Positions 24,712-33,130 of a DNA stretch of 64,000 nt are shown piece after piece; position 1 is the first letter of the stretch, and the number at the start of each line of letters is the position of its first letter. The stretch spans positions 372,001-436,000 of the forward strand of contig NZ_FNDY01000001.1 of NCBI RefSeq assembly GCF_900099895.1, in the 5' to 3' direction. The notes below the pieces were generated by a model. That model made no database searches. It was not told the DNA's origin and saw only the letters and a list, made by a program, of their open reading frames with translations. The DNA is from Paenibacillus naphthalenovorans. GTDB lineage: Bacteria; Bacillota; Bacilli; Paenibacillales; NBRC-103111. The position numbers and the translations under genes are program-made.

Positions 24712-25722
24712 ATGATGAAACGAATCCATCGCTTTCTCAGGGACCCGGCAGGTCAAATCATGTTGGAGGCGTCGCTTGCGCTGCCGGCCGTTTTCCTGGC
24801 CACGGTGCTGCTCTTATTTCTGGCGCTCTTTAGCTATCACCAGGCTTCGCTGCAGTATACGACAGCCATGGCATCCGAACGTGCGGCCTATATTTGGGAT
24901 AACAGCAAAAAGGATCCGCTCACAGGCGCGGTGAAGGCGGGAGACAACGACGGTTTGTATTGGCGGCTTACGAACGATAACGTTTCTCATATGTTCAGTT
25001 TTTTGCTGCCGATGCCGTCGGCATCCGTCAAACTTCCTCTGACTCCAAACAACGCTTCCGCAGATAGCGGACCACAAGCGAAACTGGTAAGAGCAGCGAG
25101 TACCATTGCAGCTGATGAAGCTCAGGGAGAGCTGGGGTACGAAAATTTTGGCGTGCTGCGTTTTGTCCGGGCGGCGCTTCATAAGCCAATGCACCTTCCG
25201 GACTTTGCGCAAAGGCTGTGGGGCAGGGCTAACGTCAGCGGAGCCTCTAAATCCTATGTGGTCGATCCGGCGGAGACGATCCGCCTAACCGATCTGACAC
25301 GAACGTTTATTGGAGAAATTCAAGGCAGAATCAAGCCTAAAGATGCGCTCGCGGCGATGGTTGAACCTAAAACCTCCGTTAAGGAAAAGCCCCTGATCGA
25401 TAATGAAAAGAAGGCAGCTCAATATTTGCGTCTGCTCGTCAGCGGCACAGAAAAGGAGATAGAGGTTAATCCGGGAACCATGCGAAAGATTGACGCGTTG
25501 GATGCCGGAGGGGTGGCCCATCAAGCCTACTATACCTTTAATGAAAAAAATTTACGCGAGGTTCAAATGGTCAAAGATGCCGAGCTGCTCAAGAAAGGGA
25601 CGGAAGTGAAGGGGGTCGTCTGGCATTTTTTTAAGCCATCCAAACAAGACAAGGTAAAATTATCGCCTGGCTTGCTGCGTGAACTGGAGCGAAACGGGAT
25701 CGTCGTGGTCATTCATGAATAA
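24712..25722 (+). CDS. TadE-like pseudopilin
   Basis: Minor pilin-like membrane protein, 336 residues. The N-terminal TadE motif is GQIMLEASLALPAVFLATVL (about residues 14-33), which combines the processing site with the membrane helix. The remaining 290 residues are predicted to be extracellular. It is longer than most TadE proteins (often 150-200 residues). Two adjacent ATG codons (24712, 24715) can serve as the start, 9 bp after flp. Confidence 0.8.
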   Translation: MMKRIHRFLRDPAGQIMLEASLALPAVFLATVLLLFLALFSYHQASLQYTTAMASERAAYIWDNSKKDPLTGAVKAGDNDGLYWRLTNDNVSHMFSFLLPMPSASVKLPLTPNNASADSGPQAKLVRAASTIAADEAQGELGYENFGVLRFVRAALHKPMHLPDFAQRLWGRANVSGASKSYVVDPAETIRLTDLTRTFIGEIQGRIKPKDALAAMVEPKTSVKEKPLIDNEKKAAQYLRLLVSGTEKEIEVNPGTMRKIDALDAGGVAHQAYYTFNEKNLREVQMVKDAELLKKGTEVKGVVWHFFKPSKQDKVKLSPGLLRELERNGIVVVIHE

Positions 25723-28033
25723 AACGAATCGGGAGGTGGGTGAACTGAGAAGCCGGAACCGACTTTGGAAGGAGCAGAGCGGTGCCGTCTCGATCTATTT
25801 GATTGCGGTCCTTGTTCCCATATTTTTATTGTGCGGGCTGTTGATCGATGTGATGAGGTGGAAAAGCGCGGATAAAGAAGCGGAGAATGCGGTAAAGGCC
25901 GGAGTCCGCTCTACGCTCTCCGCATATTCCAAATCGCTGCAGACTTACGGGCTTTATTCGCTTCATTCCGGAGGCGATGGGGCAAACCGGATCTTTGAAC
26001 GGACCGTTGCCGGCAATGTGTCCGAGGCAGCAGAGCCGGATCGCTTTCGGTTTATCGATCAGCGGTATGAAGCGGGTTCCGCCCGGATCACACCCATGTA
26101 TGCTCTCTCCAACCACGGCATATTTAAACAGCAAATACTGGAGGAGATGAAATACCGGGCTCCGATGATATATGGGCTGGAGCTGGCCGACAAGTTCAAG
26201 AAAACCGGGGTGGCCGCCGGATTGGGCCAAGCCTCCCGATTCGGTGAGCATGCCGCTAGGGTGGAGAAGCTGTTGGAGGAACGGGACCTGCGTCTGGACG
26301 AGGCTTGGGAGGCCTTTCTCGATATCCGTCAAAAGGCGACGGAGATGCATCCGTTCTATCAAACGCACTTGCGTGATTTGAACGAACTCAGCGGGCGTAT
26401 CGGAATTCATACGATCGAGAATGTCCGGTCTACGCTCCAAAACGCCAAAGCCCAGGTGGAGACCATTCAAGAGCAGATCCGAAGCTTGAATGCATCGATC
26501 GCTGCAATGGTCTCGGCCGGAGCTGTGACTGCCGAGGCTTTAGCCCAGCTGAATCAAGCCCGTGTGAATCTTGAGCGGCAATTGGATGAGGCCGTGCAAA
26601 AGGTCATGGAGTACGAACAGCTTCTGCAAGATCTTATCCGATATGCAGAAGTACTCGCTATGCTGAAACTGAAATCCACGGCAGATATGAAAGCATTAAG
26701 CTCATTGCATGAAGCTTACGGCCAAGCGATGAGTCTGGCCAAGAAGGCAAACGACGAGCTCAACGCCGAAATCTCCCGGCTTGCTTCTTCTCAAGCGGAG
26801 GACAGCGGTGCATTGGAAGCCGAAAAGGTCTTTGGACACGTGCATCTTGTCGACCGGCAGGATTTGGACGAACAGGAAGCCGGCGTTAGCGCCTCGGTCT
26901 CCAAATTTTACGGAGTTCATGCCCAAATCCAGGACGGGTTGATGTTCACGCAGCAAAAATATGCCGCCACCATGTCTTCTCTGGATGGTTTCCGTCAGAA
27001 GGCGGATGAAGTATTTTCCAGATACAATCCGGGGCATGAGGAGCGTCAACGGATAAGCGGCGCAAACCGGACGGCCAAGCGGGAACAGCGGTCAAAAACA
27101 CAAGCTGTGCTGGATCAGATTCAGCGAGGCCTTGGAAGCTGCAGTCTGATCAGCGGAACGGATCCATATGAAGGATATTACAAGGAGCTGCAAGGAAATC
27201 CGGCCGAGCGCGAAAGATCGGGGTATGTTCAATCCTATTTGGAATGGAATCAAGCCGCGAACGCGGCCGCACCGGTTCCCGACGTCAATCTGCGAACACC
27301 CGATGAAGCCGGTTTGTCGGCTTTAAGGCTTGTCACTGAGCTTGAGCAGGCCCTTATGGAGATCAGGGATGACTTTTATATCAACGAATTTGCGGTAAGC
27401 AAATTCAGTTATCGTACATTAGGGCTTGAAAAAGATGCCTTCGGTCAAGTCAAAGCCTCCAAAGAGCTTTCGGCTCCTCAACAGCATCCGCTCACAAACC
27501 AGGAGGTGGAATACTTGCTTTATGGGGCGGGGTCATGCGCCGGTAATTATTCCATGGCATACGCGGAGATGTTTGCGTTCCGGCTGGCGGTTGGCGTACT
27601 GGAATCGCTTCTCGAACCGCAGAGCAAAGTATTAACCGCGGGCTCGCCGCTGCTGGTTTTGCTCGCAGCCATTGCAGAAGGAGCGCAGCAGGCGCAGCAG
27701 GACATGGCTAGGCTGATCCAGGGCGAACAGCTTCCCGTTTCCAGCAAACTCGGGAACCTTTTGACGATGGGATATAAAGATTATTTGCGTGTGTTTCTGC
27801 TTCTGCACAGCCGGGAAGAGACGCTGTTATCCCGTATGCAGGGACTTTTGCAGTTGAATACGGGCCTCGATTTGCGGGAAGCTTCGACCTATGTCACGGG
27901 CACGGCTTCGACCTCGTTTCAGCTTTGGTTTCTTCCGCGGGTAATGAAAGCGATAGGGAAATCGGAGTTTTCCGGCTGCGTCATCGAAGGGAACAGGTGC
28001 CGAATCACCAAGACGGCGGATTATACATATTAG
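25715..28033 (+). CDS. TadG-like large pilus-associated protein
   Basis: A 772-residue protein with a TadG/pseudopilin-like N-terminus (EQSGAVSIYLIAVLVPIFLL, one membrane helix). A long extracellular part follows, predicted to be helical, with coiled-coil stretches at about residues 200-390 (rich in Glu, Gln, Leu and Ala). Firmicute Tad loci often carry such DUF5702-type proteins. The ATG at 25715 overlaps the previous stop but has no clear ribosome site. GGGAGGTGGG at 25731-25740 points instead to a start near the CTG at 25745. Only two cysteines are close together, in GSCAG and ISGC-type contexts, so stability probably does not rest on disulfides. Confidence 0.7.
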   Translation: MNKTNREVGELRSRNRLWKEQSGAVSIYLIAVLVPIFLLCGLLIDVMRWKSADKEAENAVKAGVRSTLSAYSKSLQTYGLYSLHSGGDGANRIFERTVAGNVSEAAEPDRFRFIDQRYEAGSARITPMYALSNHGIFKQQILEEMKYRAPMIYGLELADKFKKTGVAAGLGQASRFGEHAARVEKLLEERDLRLDEAWEAFLDIRQKATEMHPFYQTHLRDLNELSGRIGIHTIENVRSTLQNAKAQVETIQEQIRSLNASIAAMVSAGAVTAEALAQLNQARVNLERQLDEAVQKVMEYEQLLQDLIRYAEVLAMLKLKSTADMKALSSLHEAYGQAMSLAKKANDELNAEISRLASSQAEDSGALEAEKVFGHVHLVDRQDLDEQEAGVSASVSKFYGVHAQIQDGLMFTQQKYAATMSSLDGFRQKADEVFSRYNPGHEERQRISGANRTAKREQRSKTQAVLDQIQRGLGSCSLISGTDPYEGYYKELQGNPAERERSGYVQSYLEWNQAANAAAPVPDVNLRTPDEAGLSALRLVTELEQALMEIRDDFYINEFAVSKFSYRTLGLEKDAFGQVKASKELSAPQQHPLTNQEVEYLLYGAGSCAGNYSMAYAEMFAFRLAVGVLESLLEPQSKVLTAGSPLLVLLAAIAEGAQQAQQDMARLIQGEQLPVSSKLGNLLTMGYKDYLRVFLLLHSREETLLSRMQGLLQLNTGLDLREASTYVTGTASTSFQLWFLPRVMKAIGKSEFSGCVIEGNRCRITKTADYTY

Positions 28034-28047
28034 GGGGGCGGAAGAGC

Positions 28048-28710
28048 TTGCGTATTATGAAAGAGCAGCAGGGAAGCATTGTGCTGGAAGCGGCGTTGAC
28101 GCTGCCTTTCTTTATCGCCTTTGTTACGCTGCTCACTGCTTTCATACGGCTGTCTCTTACGGAGATGGCATTGCAGTCGGCCGTTTCGGAATCGGCTAAG
28201 GTCGTTGCTGCGAATATGTATCCAGTAGAACAATTGTACAGAGAAGCGAAATCCCGGTGGTCAAACAGCCGTGCGAGCGTATGGCTCGGCCATGCTGCGG
28301 CCCAGGCGGATGCGGCAAGACAGAAGGTGTTGGATGCCGAACAATTTGTGGAGCAATACGGGCGATGGATTCCGGAGCCGCTTGTCCGCTTGGCTCAATG
28401 GGAGAAAGAGCGGAGGGAGCAGCTTGAGGCATTAGGGGGCTCTGCTGCGGCGGAAGCCAAGCAGGAGCTCGAGCGTCGGCTGGCGGAAGCGGCAACGCCT
28501 ATCATTGCATCATTGGCCGCGACGGACCGGCTGGAGAGGGAGAAGCTGCTGGTTACGAGGCTTTCGTTTCCCGATTTCGATCACCATGAGGAGGTCTATG
28601 TCACCATTGAGGCACAGTATGAATACACGTTTGCCGTTCCGTTTTTCAAGAAAACGATCATGCTGCGAAAAAAAGCGCTGGAGCGTGCATGGGTGGGAGG
28701 GGAATCATGA
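28048..28710 (+). CDS. TadE/TadF-like pseudopilin
   Basis: Second pseudopilin, about 220 residues. The motif GSIVLEAALTLPFFIAFVTL lies at the N-terminus. The middle is a helical, Ala/Glu/Arg-rich section (WEKERREQLEALGG) and the end is strand-rich. TTG at 28048 is well spaced from GGGGGGCGGAAGAG; the ATG at 28057 is an alternative. It overlaps the prepilin peptidase gene by 4 bp. Confidence 0.8.
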   Translation: MRIMKEQQGSIVLEAALTLPFFIAFVTLLTAFIRLSLTEMALQSAVSESAKVVAANMYPVEQLYREAKSRWSNSRASVWLGHAAAQADAARQKVLDAEQFVEQYGRWIPEPLVRLAQWEKERREQLEALGGSAAAEAKQELERRLAEAATPIIASLAATDRLEREKLLVTRLSFPDFDHHEEVYVTIEAQYEYTFAVPFFKKTIMLRKKALERAWVGGES

Positions 28711-29216
28711 TGGCGCTGTGGCTTTCGGGCTTGTTGCTTTCCATTGCTTTTGTAACGGACATTACGAAGCATAAAATTCCGAATTGGCTTACGGTTTCCG
28801 GAACCGGGGCGGGGGTGGTTTGCCATGCCGCTGCCGACGGTTGGAACGGTTTGTGGTTCGCTGGTCTTGGATTTCTATGCGGCTTTGTTCCGATGCTGGC
28901 CTTATATGCGATACGTGCAGTAGCTGCCGGTGATGTAAAGCTGTTTGCCGCATTGGGATCGCTTGTTGGCGCGACCCTTGTATTGTATGCTATGGCAGCT
29001 TCCCTTCTGGCGGCCGGATGTATCGCCGTAGTAATTTTGTTATGGCGCAGCGACGGAGTTCAAAGGCTGAAAGATACGGCTGTGTCACTGCTCCGCATCG
29101 TCATTTTCCGCGATCTGCACCCGTCTGAATGGGCAGGGGATCCGGGAAGCCGTCTGCGCTTTCCTTTTATGTGGGCTGTAGCGCCGGGGGCGGCGTACAC
29201 CCTTATTTTAGGCTGA
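28707..29216 (+). CDS. tadV: Prepilin peptidase (A24, TadV/CpaA-like)
   Basis: Aspartic membrane protease that cleaves prepilin leaders. The 169-residue protein has about five membrane segments and both catalytic aspartates: one in VTDITKHKIPNW near residue 18, the other in AAGDVKLFAALGS near residue 76. It lacks the N-terminal methylase domain of PilD, as usual for TadV/CpaA. GGGAGGGG precedes two ATG codons; the first overlaps the previous stop (ATGA). It is expected to process the Flp pilin and the pseudopilins of this operon. Confidence 0.9.
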   Translation: MMALWLSGLLLSIAFVTDITKHKIPNWLTVSGTGAGVVCHAAADGWNGLWFAGLGFLCGFVPMLALYAIRAVAAGDVKLFAALGSLVGATLVLYAMAASLLAAGCIAVVILLWRSDGVQRLKDTAVSLLRIVIFRDLHPSEWAGDPGSRLRFPFMWAVAPGAAYTLILG

Positions 29217-29231
29217 GAGGAGGACAACGGA

Positions 29232-30740
29232 GTGGATCAGCAGCTTTATGGTCTGCAAGTGAATTACGTAAGCGAGCATGGGCATTATATGGTTCTCACT
29301 TTTCCTCATGGAGAGCAGGAAGAGCTATCCTCCTTTCAGGTCAATATGCTCTCGGCCAACCGGATTCCCAGACTGCTTGAGCTGCAGGTAGAAGCGAAGG
29401 ATGGCCAAATACGGCTTCACTACAACATCACTGGCAAGAGAATGCTTGCCTATTGGCTCCGCATGGAGCAGTTGACGCTTCGCAGTTATTATAGTTTGCT
29501 GCTAAGGATCGTTGAAATCCTCGATGACAGTAAAGTTTATATGCTGCAGCCCGGACGATATGTGCTTAAGGAAGAGTACATCTACTGCGGCAGCGGATTG
29601 CAGGACCTGTATTTGACTTACGTGCCCAAAAACAATTTGACAGGCAAACATCCGGTGTCCTCGGATATTCAGCAGTTGGCTTCCCGTTGGATCCACCGCG
29701 TTACCGAGCTTCATGGCAACGGCTTTCAGGAACTGATGCGCTATTTGCAGGAGGATTCCTTCAACTTGCCCGAGCTGAAGCAGCTGCTGCACAACCAGTT
29801 GAACCTTCTTGAGGAAACTCCCGCAGCAGTTCCGTCCGGGATTCCATCGTCCTTGGAGCTGCCGGAGAAACCGTCTGCCGTTGATCGAAAAATAATGGAA
29901 AAGCCGCAGGAGCGCCGAGAATTCGATGATATGCAGCACGCGCAGGCCGTTTCGCCAATCTTGTCGACAGATGAGGTATACGAAGCCCGAGGCAGGGAAG
30001 AGAACCGGCACAAGAAGAAGCAGCTCTGGATCGTACTCTTGACTGTGCTGATGTGGGGATTGATTTGGAAGCTTTATGCCGATCAGCCCCAAGAACTTAT
30101 GCTGTATGTCTGTGCCGGACTGACTGTGCTGTTCGGTGCGGCCGCCCTTGTCTTCCTGCGCCGGATTCGTCATGCTGCAGGCACCGAAGCTGAGGATGAG
30201 CCGTCTGTAGAAGATTGGGCTCCTGATTACGGGGATGCCGGAGGCGACGGCGGATTTTTCTCGAGAATCGGCCTTGCGGAACCGGTGCAGCGGAAGGAGC
30301 CGTTAAAAGAGGAGATCCAACCGGTGGAACCGTTTCCTTCCTTAACCCCTGCGCCTGATCTGGCGATGCGAACGATGCTGCTCAGTCCTCCCGACGCCAC
30401 CGTATTCCTTGGAAGGCCTGCCCGAAAGGAAAAGCGCGCTGCGCCTTTCCTGGAATTCTTCAGGGATGGCGTTCGGCAGCAGGCTTGCATTCAAAAGCCC
30501 GGCTTCGTTATAGGACGCGCTGCTGATGAAGCGGATTTGATCCATGCCGAAGAGGGGGTGTCCCGTCTTCATGCGGAAATCTTACAGGATCAGGAAGGAT
30601 ATGGAATTCGCGACCTGGGTTCGCTCAACGGTACGACCCTGAATGGGGAAGCTCTGGTACCATACCAGGTGCAGCCTTTGAAAGAAGGTGATATAGTAAA
30701 GATCGTAACGACCGAATTTACGTTTAAAATGGGGTCTTGA
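29232..30740 (+). CDS. DUF6382-FHA membrane protein
   Basis: A 502-residue protein with three parts. The N-terminal 190 residues match the DUF6382 type often encoded with Gram-positive Tad loci. Two membrane segments lie near residues 263-300 (LWIVLLTVLMWGLIWKLY). The C-terminal FHA domain, from about residue 415, has VIGRAADEAD, VSRLHAEI and LGSLNGTTLNGEAL. FHA domains bind phosphothreonine, so a Ser/Thr kinase substrate is implied. Start is GTG behind GAGGAGG. The PP2C phosphatase gene follows 3 bp later. Confidence 0.85.
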   Translation: MDQQLYGLQVNYVSEHGHYMVLTFPHGEQEELSSFQVNMLSANRIPRLLELQVEAKDGQIRLHYNITGKRMLAYWLRMEQLTLRSYYSLLLRIVEILDDSKVYMLQPGRYVLKEEYIYCGSGLQDLYLTYVPKNNLTGKHPVSSDIQQLASRWIHRVTELHGNGFQELMRYLQEDSFNLPELKQLLHNQLNLLEETPAAVPSGIPSSLELPEKPSAVDRKIMEKPQERREFDDMQHAQAVSPILSTDEVYEARGREENRHKKKQLWIVLLTVLMWGLIWKLYADQPQELMLYVCAGLTVLFGAAALVFLRRIRHAAGTEAEDEPSVEDWAPDYGDAGGDGGFFSRIGLAEPVQRKEPLKEEIQPVEPFPSLTPAPDLAMRTMLLSPPDATVFLGRPARKEKRAAPFLEFFRDGVRQQACIQKPGFVIGRAADEADLIHAEEGVSRLHAEILQDQEGYGIRDLGSLNGTTLNGEALVPYQVQPLKEGDIVKIVTTEFTFKMGS

Positions 30741-30743
30741 CGG

Positions 30744-31655
30744 GTGAAAAAAACGATTGCCGTGCATTGGCGGTACGGAGCGGCCACGCACTCCGGGTGG
30801 TTTCGCACATGGAATGAAGACCGCTCGCTGCTCCGGATGGGGACGAGCCGGGAAGGAAAGCCTTATGCCGCCGCAGCCATTGCCGACGGGATGGGAGGGA
30901 CGGCCGACGGCGGTTGGGCCAGCGAGCTTGCCGTACAAAGGGTAAAAGCATGGCTCGACAATCGCTTGCCCCAGCTTGTTTCGGCAGACGCTTTAACGGC
31001 GTTGGCGCAGGAGGGCGAAGCGCTTTTTCGTTCTATAAACAGGGAAATTCGTGATGCGGCGATCCAAAGAAACGATGCGCTCGGCACAACGCTCACGCTG
31101 CTCCTTCTTGTTGAACCTGTATATACCATTGTCCATGTGGGAGACTGCCGGATTTACCGCTTAAAGCCGAACGGCCAATGCGGCCGGTTGACCCGTGACC
31201 ATTCATGGGCTGCCGAGCAGGTGCGCAGGGGACGGATGTCCGCGAAGCGCGCCCGCACGCATCCGAAGCGCCATGTCCTGCTGCAGTCGCTTGGCATGCG
31301 TAAGGATCCCGATATTTACATACGTTCCGGCTTGTATTCGGCTCATACGTTGTTTCTCGTAACAAGCGACGGATTTCATAATCTTTATTCCGATCCATCC
31401 GTTGCTTCCATGCTTCGCAAGCTGCGGCAAAGTGGAATGGACGCTCAGGAGATGTGCGATGAGCTGCTCTCCAGGGCTTTGAGTAAGAAATCGGAGGACA
31501 ACATCAGTCTGCTGCTGCTGGAGCCGTCAGGAACGGCGCCTGTTTCTGTCAGGAGACGTGTGAACGTCCATTTTCAGCTAAGCATTCTTTTCCTGAAAAG
31601 AATGCTTGGCGTATTTTCTGTTATTCTCCGCAATTGGAAGTCAGGATTTCAGTAG
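30744..31655 (+). CDS. PP2C-family Ser/Thr phosphatase
   Basis: Metal-dependent protein phosphatase, 303 residues. Conserved motifs are WNEDRSLL (near residue 23), IADGMGGTADGG (about 50), TLLLLVEPVYTIVHVGDCR, VTSDGFHNL and SEDNISLLLLEP at the end of the domain. The last 45 residues are hydrophobic and basic. Their DNA contains a 16-bp terminator-like hairpin, so the tail may be a by-product of reading through it. Start is GTG with a weak ribosome site, probably coupled to the FHA gene. No kinase gene is found in the operon. Confidence 0.9.
   Translation: MKKTIAVHWRYGAATHSGWFRTWNEDRSLLRMGTSREGKPYAAAAIADGMGGTADGGWASELAVQRVKAWLDNRLPQLVSADALTALAQEGEALFRSINREIRDAAIQRNDALGTTLTLLLLVEPVYTIVHVGDCRIYRLKPNGQCGRLTRDHSWAAEQVRRGRMSAKRARTHPKRHVLLQSLGMRKDPDIYIRSGLYSAHTLFLVTSDGFHNLYSDPSVASMLRKLRQSGMDAQEMCDELLSRALSKKSEDNISLLLLEPSGTAPVSVRRRVNVHFQLSILFLKRMLGVFSVILRNWKSGFQ
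31577..31610 (+). terminator. Terminator-like hairpin inside the PP2C coding end
   Basis: GCTAAGCATTCTTTTC (31577-31592) pairs with GAAAAGAATGCTTGGC (31595-31610) with one G-U pair. A T-rich stretch follows. It lies inside the open frame, about 45 bp before the stop. Confidence 0.6.
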
Positions 31656-31854
31656 ATTACGGGACACTTTCAATGTTATAATGAATTCTTGATAAAGAAA
31701 TTTTCTTTTATAGGCAGTAAAATCCAATGGCTGACGAATTGCGCCGCTAACTTCGGAAAAATTCTGCAAATGGCAGATTATCCATATACAGCAGCATATC
31801 GACGCTATGAGATGCAGCAAAAAAAGATATGGGATATAAAGGGGAGAGAATGAG

Positions 31855-32145
31855 ATGATAACCCATGTAGTGATGTTTAAGCTGAAAGACCGGAGCCCGG
31901 AGTCCGTAAAGGCGACTTACGATGTGCTCAAAAATATGGAGGGGAAAATTCCGGTGCTTCGCCATATTGAAGTGGGTACCGACGTGCTTCATCTGGAACG
32001 TTCCTATGACATCGTGCTGATTACGAAGTTCGATTCGCTTGAAGACCTGCAGGTGTACGACAATCACCCGGTCCATCTTGAGGTGAAAGCGCACATGAAG
32101 CAAGTGCTCGACGGAACCAGCATTTGCGTCGATTTCGAGAGCTGA
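31855..32145 (+). CDS. Dabb-family stress-responsive protein
   Basis: A 96-residue dimeric alpha/beta-barrel (Dabb) protein with the family pattern THVVMFKLKDR at the N-terminus, IEVGTDVLHLERSYDIVL in the middle and YDNHPVHLEVKAHMKQ near the end. Function in bacteria is unproven; related proteins bind small aromatic or polyketide ligands. GGGGAGAG precedes the ATG. A TATAAT lies near 31677 but without a good -35. Confidence 0.88.
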   Translation: MITHVVMFKLKDRSPESVKATYDVLKNMEGKIPVLRHIEVGTDVLHLERSYDIVLITKFDSLEDLQVYDNHPVHLEVKAHMKQVLDGTSICVDFES

Positions 32146-32163
32146 TTCCGGTATGAGCAGCGG

Positions 32164-32595
32164 TTACCAAAGCTGAGGCTTCATCACCATCAGCCACAAC
32201 ATCAGGAAAAGAACGAATAAATAGATGTACAGCGCCCGTCCCAGCTTTCGGACCAGGGCGATGCGGTCATGAACCGGTTCGCGCAGCTTGCGGATGGTTG
32301 GAGAAAAGGCGCGCGCCAGGAAGAACAGCGAGGCGAACAGTACGATAAACGTGCCTGCGATCCATGACGTGGTCCAAGGCCAGTCGCCCAGCCACATAAG
32401 GAGCAGCCCGGAACCGACGAGGACATGTCCGGCATGCTTGGTCAGGCGAACGGTGAATTGGAACGAATCCAGATAGGAATCCGTCACGGCTCCCTCGGAG
32501 CTTTTCAGCTTCCGGAGCATAGGAATAAGCACGATGTAAGGTCCGATCGACACCATCGCGCTAAGGGAATGAATGAATACAAGCCAAGGATACAT
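32164..32595 (-). CDS. Four-helix membrane protein
   Basis: A 143-residue integral membrane protein with four hydrophobic segments: near residues 3-25, 53-68, 76-94 and 121-140. It resembles the small DUF2269/CopD-like proteins by layout and begins YPWLVFIHSLSAMVSIGPYI, with a His in the first helix that could bind a metal or heme. The function is unknown. GGAGG lies upstream of the ATG. The ASCH gene precedes it on the same strand, separated by a strongly structured element. Confidence 0.75.
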   Translation of the reverse strand: MYPWLVFIHSLSAMVSIGPYIVLIPMLRKLKSSEGAVTDSYLDSFQFTVRLTKHAGHVLVGSGLLLMWLGDWPWTTSWIAGTFIVLFASLFFLARAFSPTIRKLREPVHDRIALVRKLGRALYIYLFVLFLMLWLMVMKPQLW

Positions 32596-32623
32596 GAAAT
32601 AAGGCCTCCATCGTTAGGGAGTA

Positions 32624-32714
32624 CAAAAACAGTGTAGCAGGCGCCTGTTGACGGGCGGGGTGCGGAGAGACCGCACCTTGGGTTGCCGTCGAAAAGGCGG
32701 CTACACTGTTTTTG
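32624..32714. ncRNA. Structured 91-bp element between two minus-strand genes
   Basis: Outer arms CAAAAACAGTGTAGC (32624-32638) and GCTACACTGTTTTTG (32700-32714) are a perfect 15-bp inverted repeat. A middle stem pairs GACGG with CCGTC (32650-32654, 32686-32690). An inner hairpin GGTGCGG-AGAGA-CCGCACC spans 32659-32677. U-runs end both strands. It may be only a large bidirectional terminator or a small RNA. Confidence 0.5.
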
Positions 32715-32718
32715 CATA

Positions 32719-33051
32719 TCATACCGCGCGGAACTCGTGAACCCACACCTTCATGTGAGGCAGCCAAGGCATTCCGGCATGCATGGACAATATGTAATTT
32801 TTGTATGCTTCCACATTAGGGTATCCTTCGGTTTGAACGGCTTCGTCCGTTAACTCGCCCAAGGACTGCTGGTATACTTTCGTGATTTCGAATTTACGGC
32901 CTTTCAGCTCCATGATCTCGCCGACATCGGCGTAGCGTCCGTTTCGGCGAGTCGCCGTTTTTTCGCCGCTTAGCACCTTTTCTACGTCGTTTTCCTTGGT
33001 CACCAGTTGGTCGATGCTGCAAGTTTTGGGCGGCAATGCTGTTTCTGACAT
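32719..33051 (-). CDS. ASCH domain protein
   Basis: A 110-residue single-domain protein of the ASCH superfamily, which shares a beta-barrel fold with PUA and is thought to bind RNA. Family features are VEKVLSGEKTATRRNGRYADVGE near residue 22 onward and KFEITKVYQQSLGELTDE. The end is MKVWVHEFRAV. RBS GAAGGAGG precedes the ATG. It diverges from the M42 peptidase gene. Confidence 0.85.
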   Translation of the reverse strand: MSETALPPKTCSIDQLVTKENDVEKVLSGEKTATRRNGRYADVGEIMELKGRKFEITKVYQQSLGELTDEAVQTEGYPNVEAYKNYILSMHAGMPWLPHMKVWVHEFRAV

Positions 33052-33130
33052 GTAAAATTAAACCTCCTTCATTGTGTCCAAACGTAGCTTACACGAAAAT
33101 GAAAATAGAAGCAAGAAAGGGGCGAAGACC

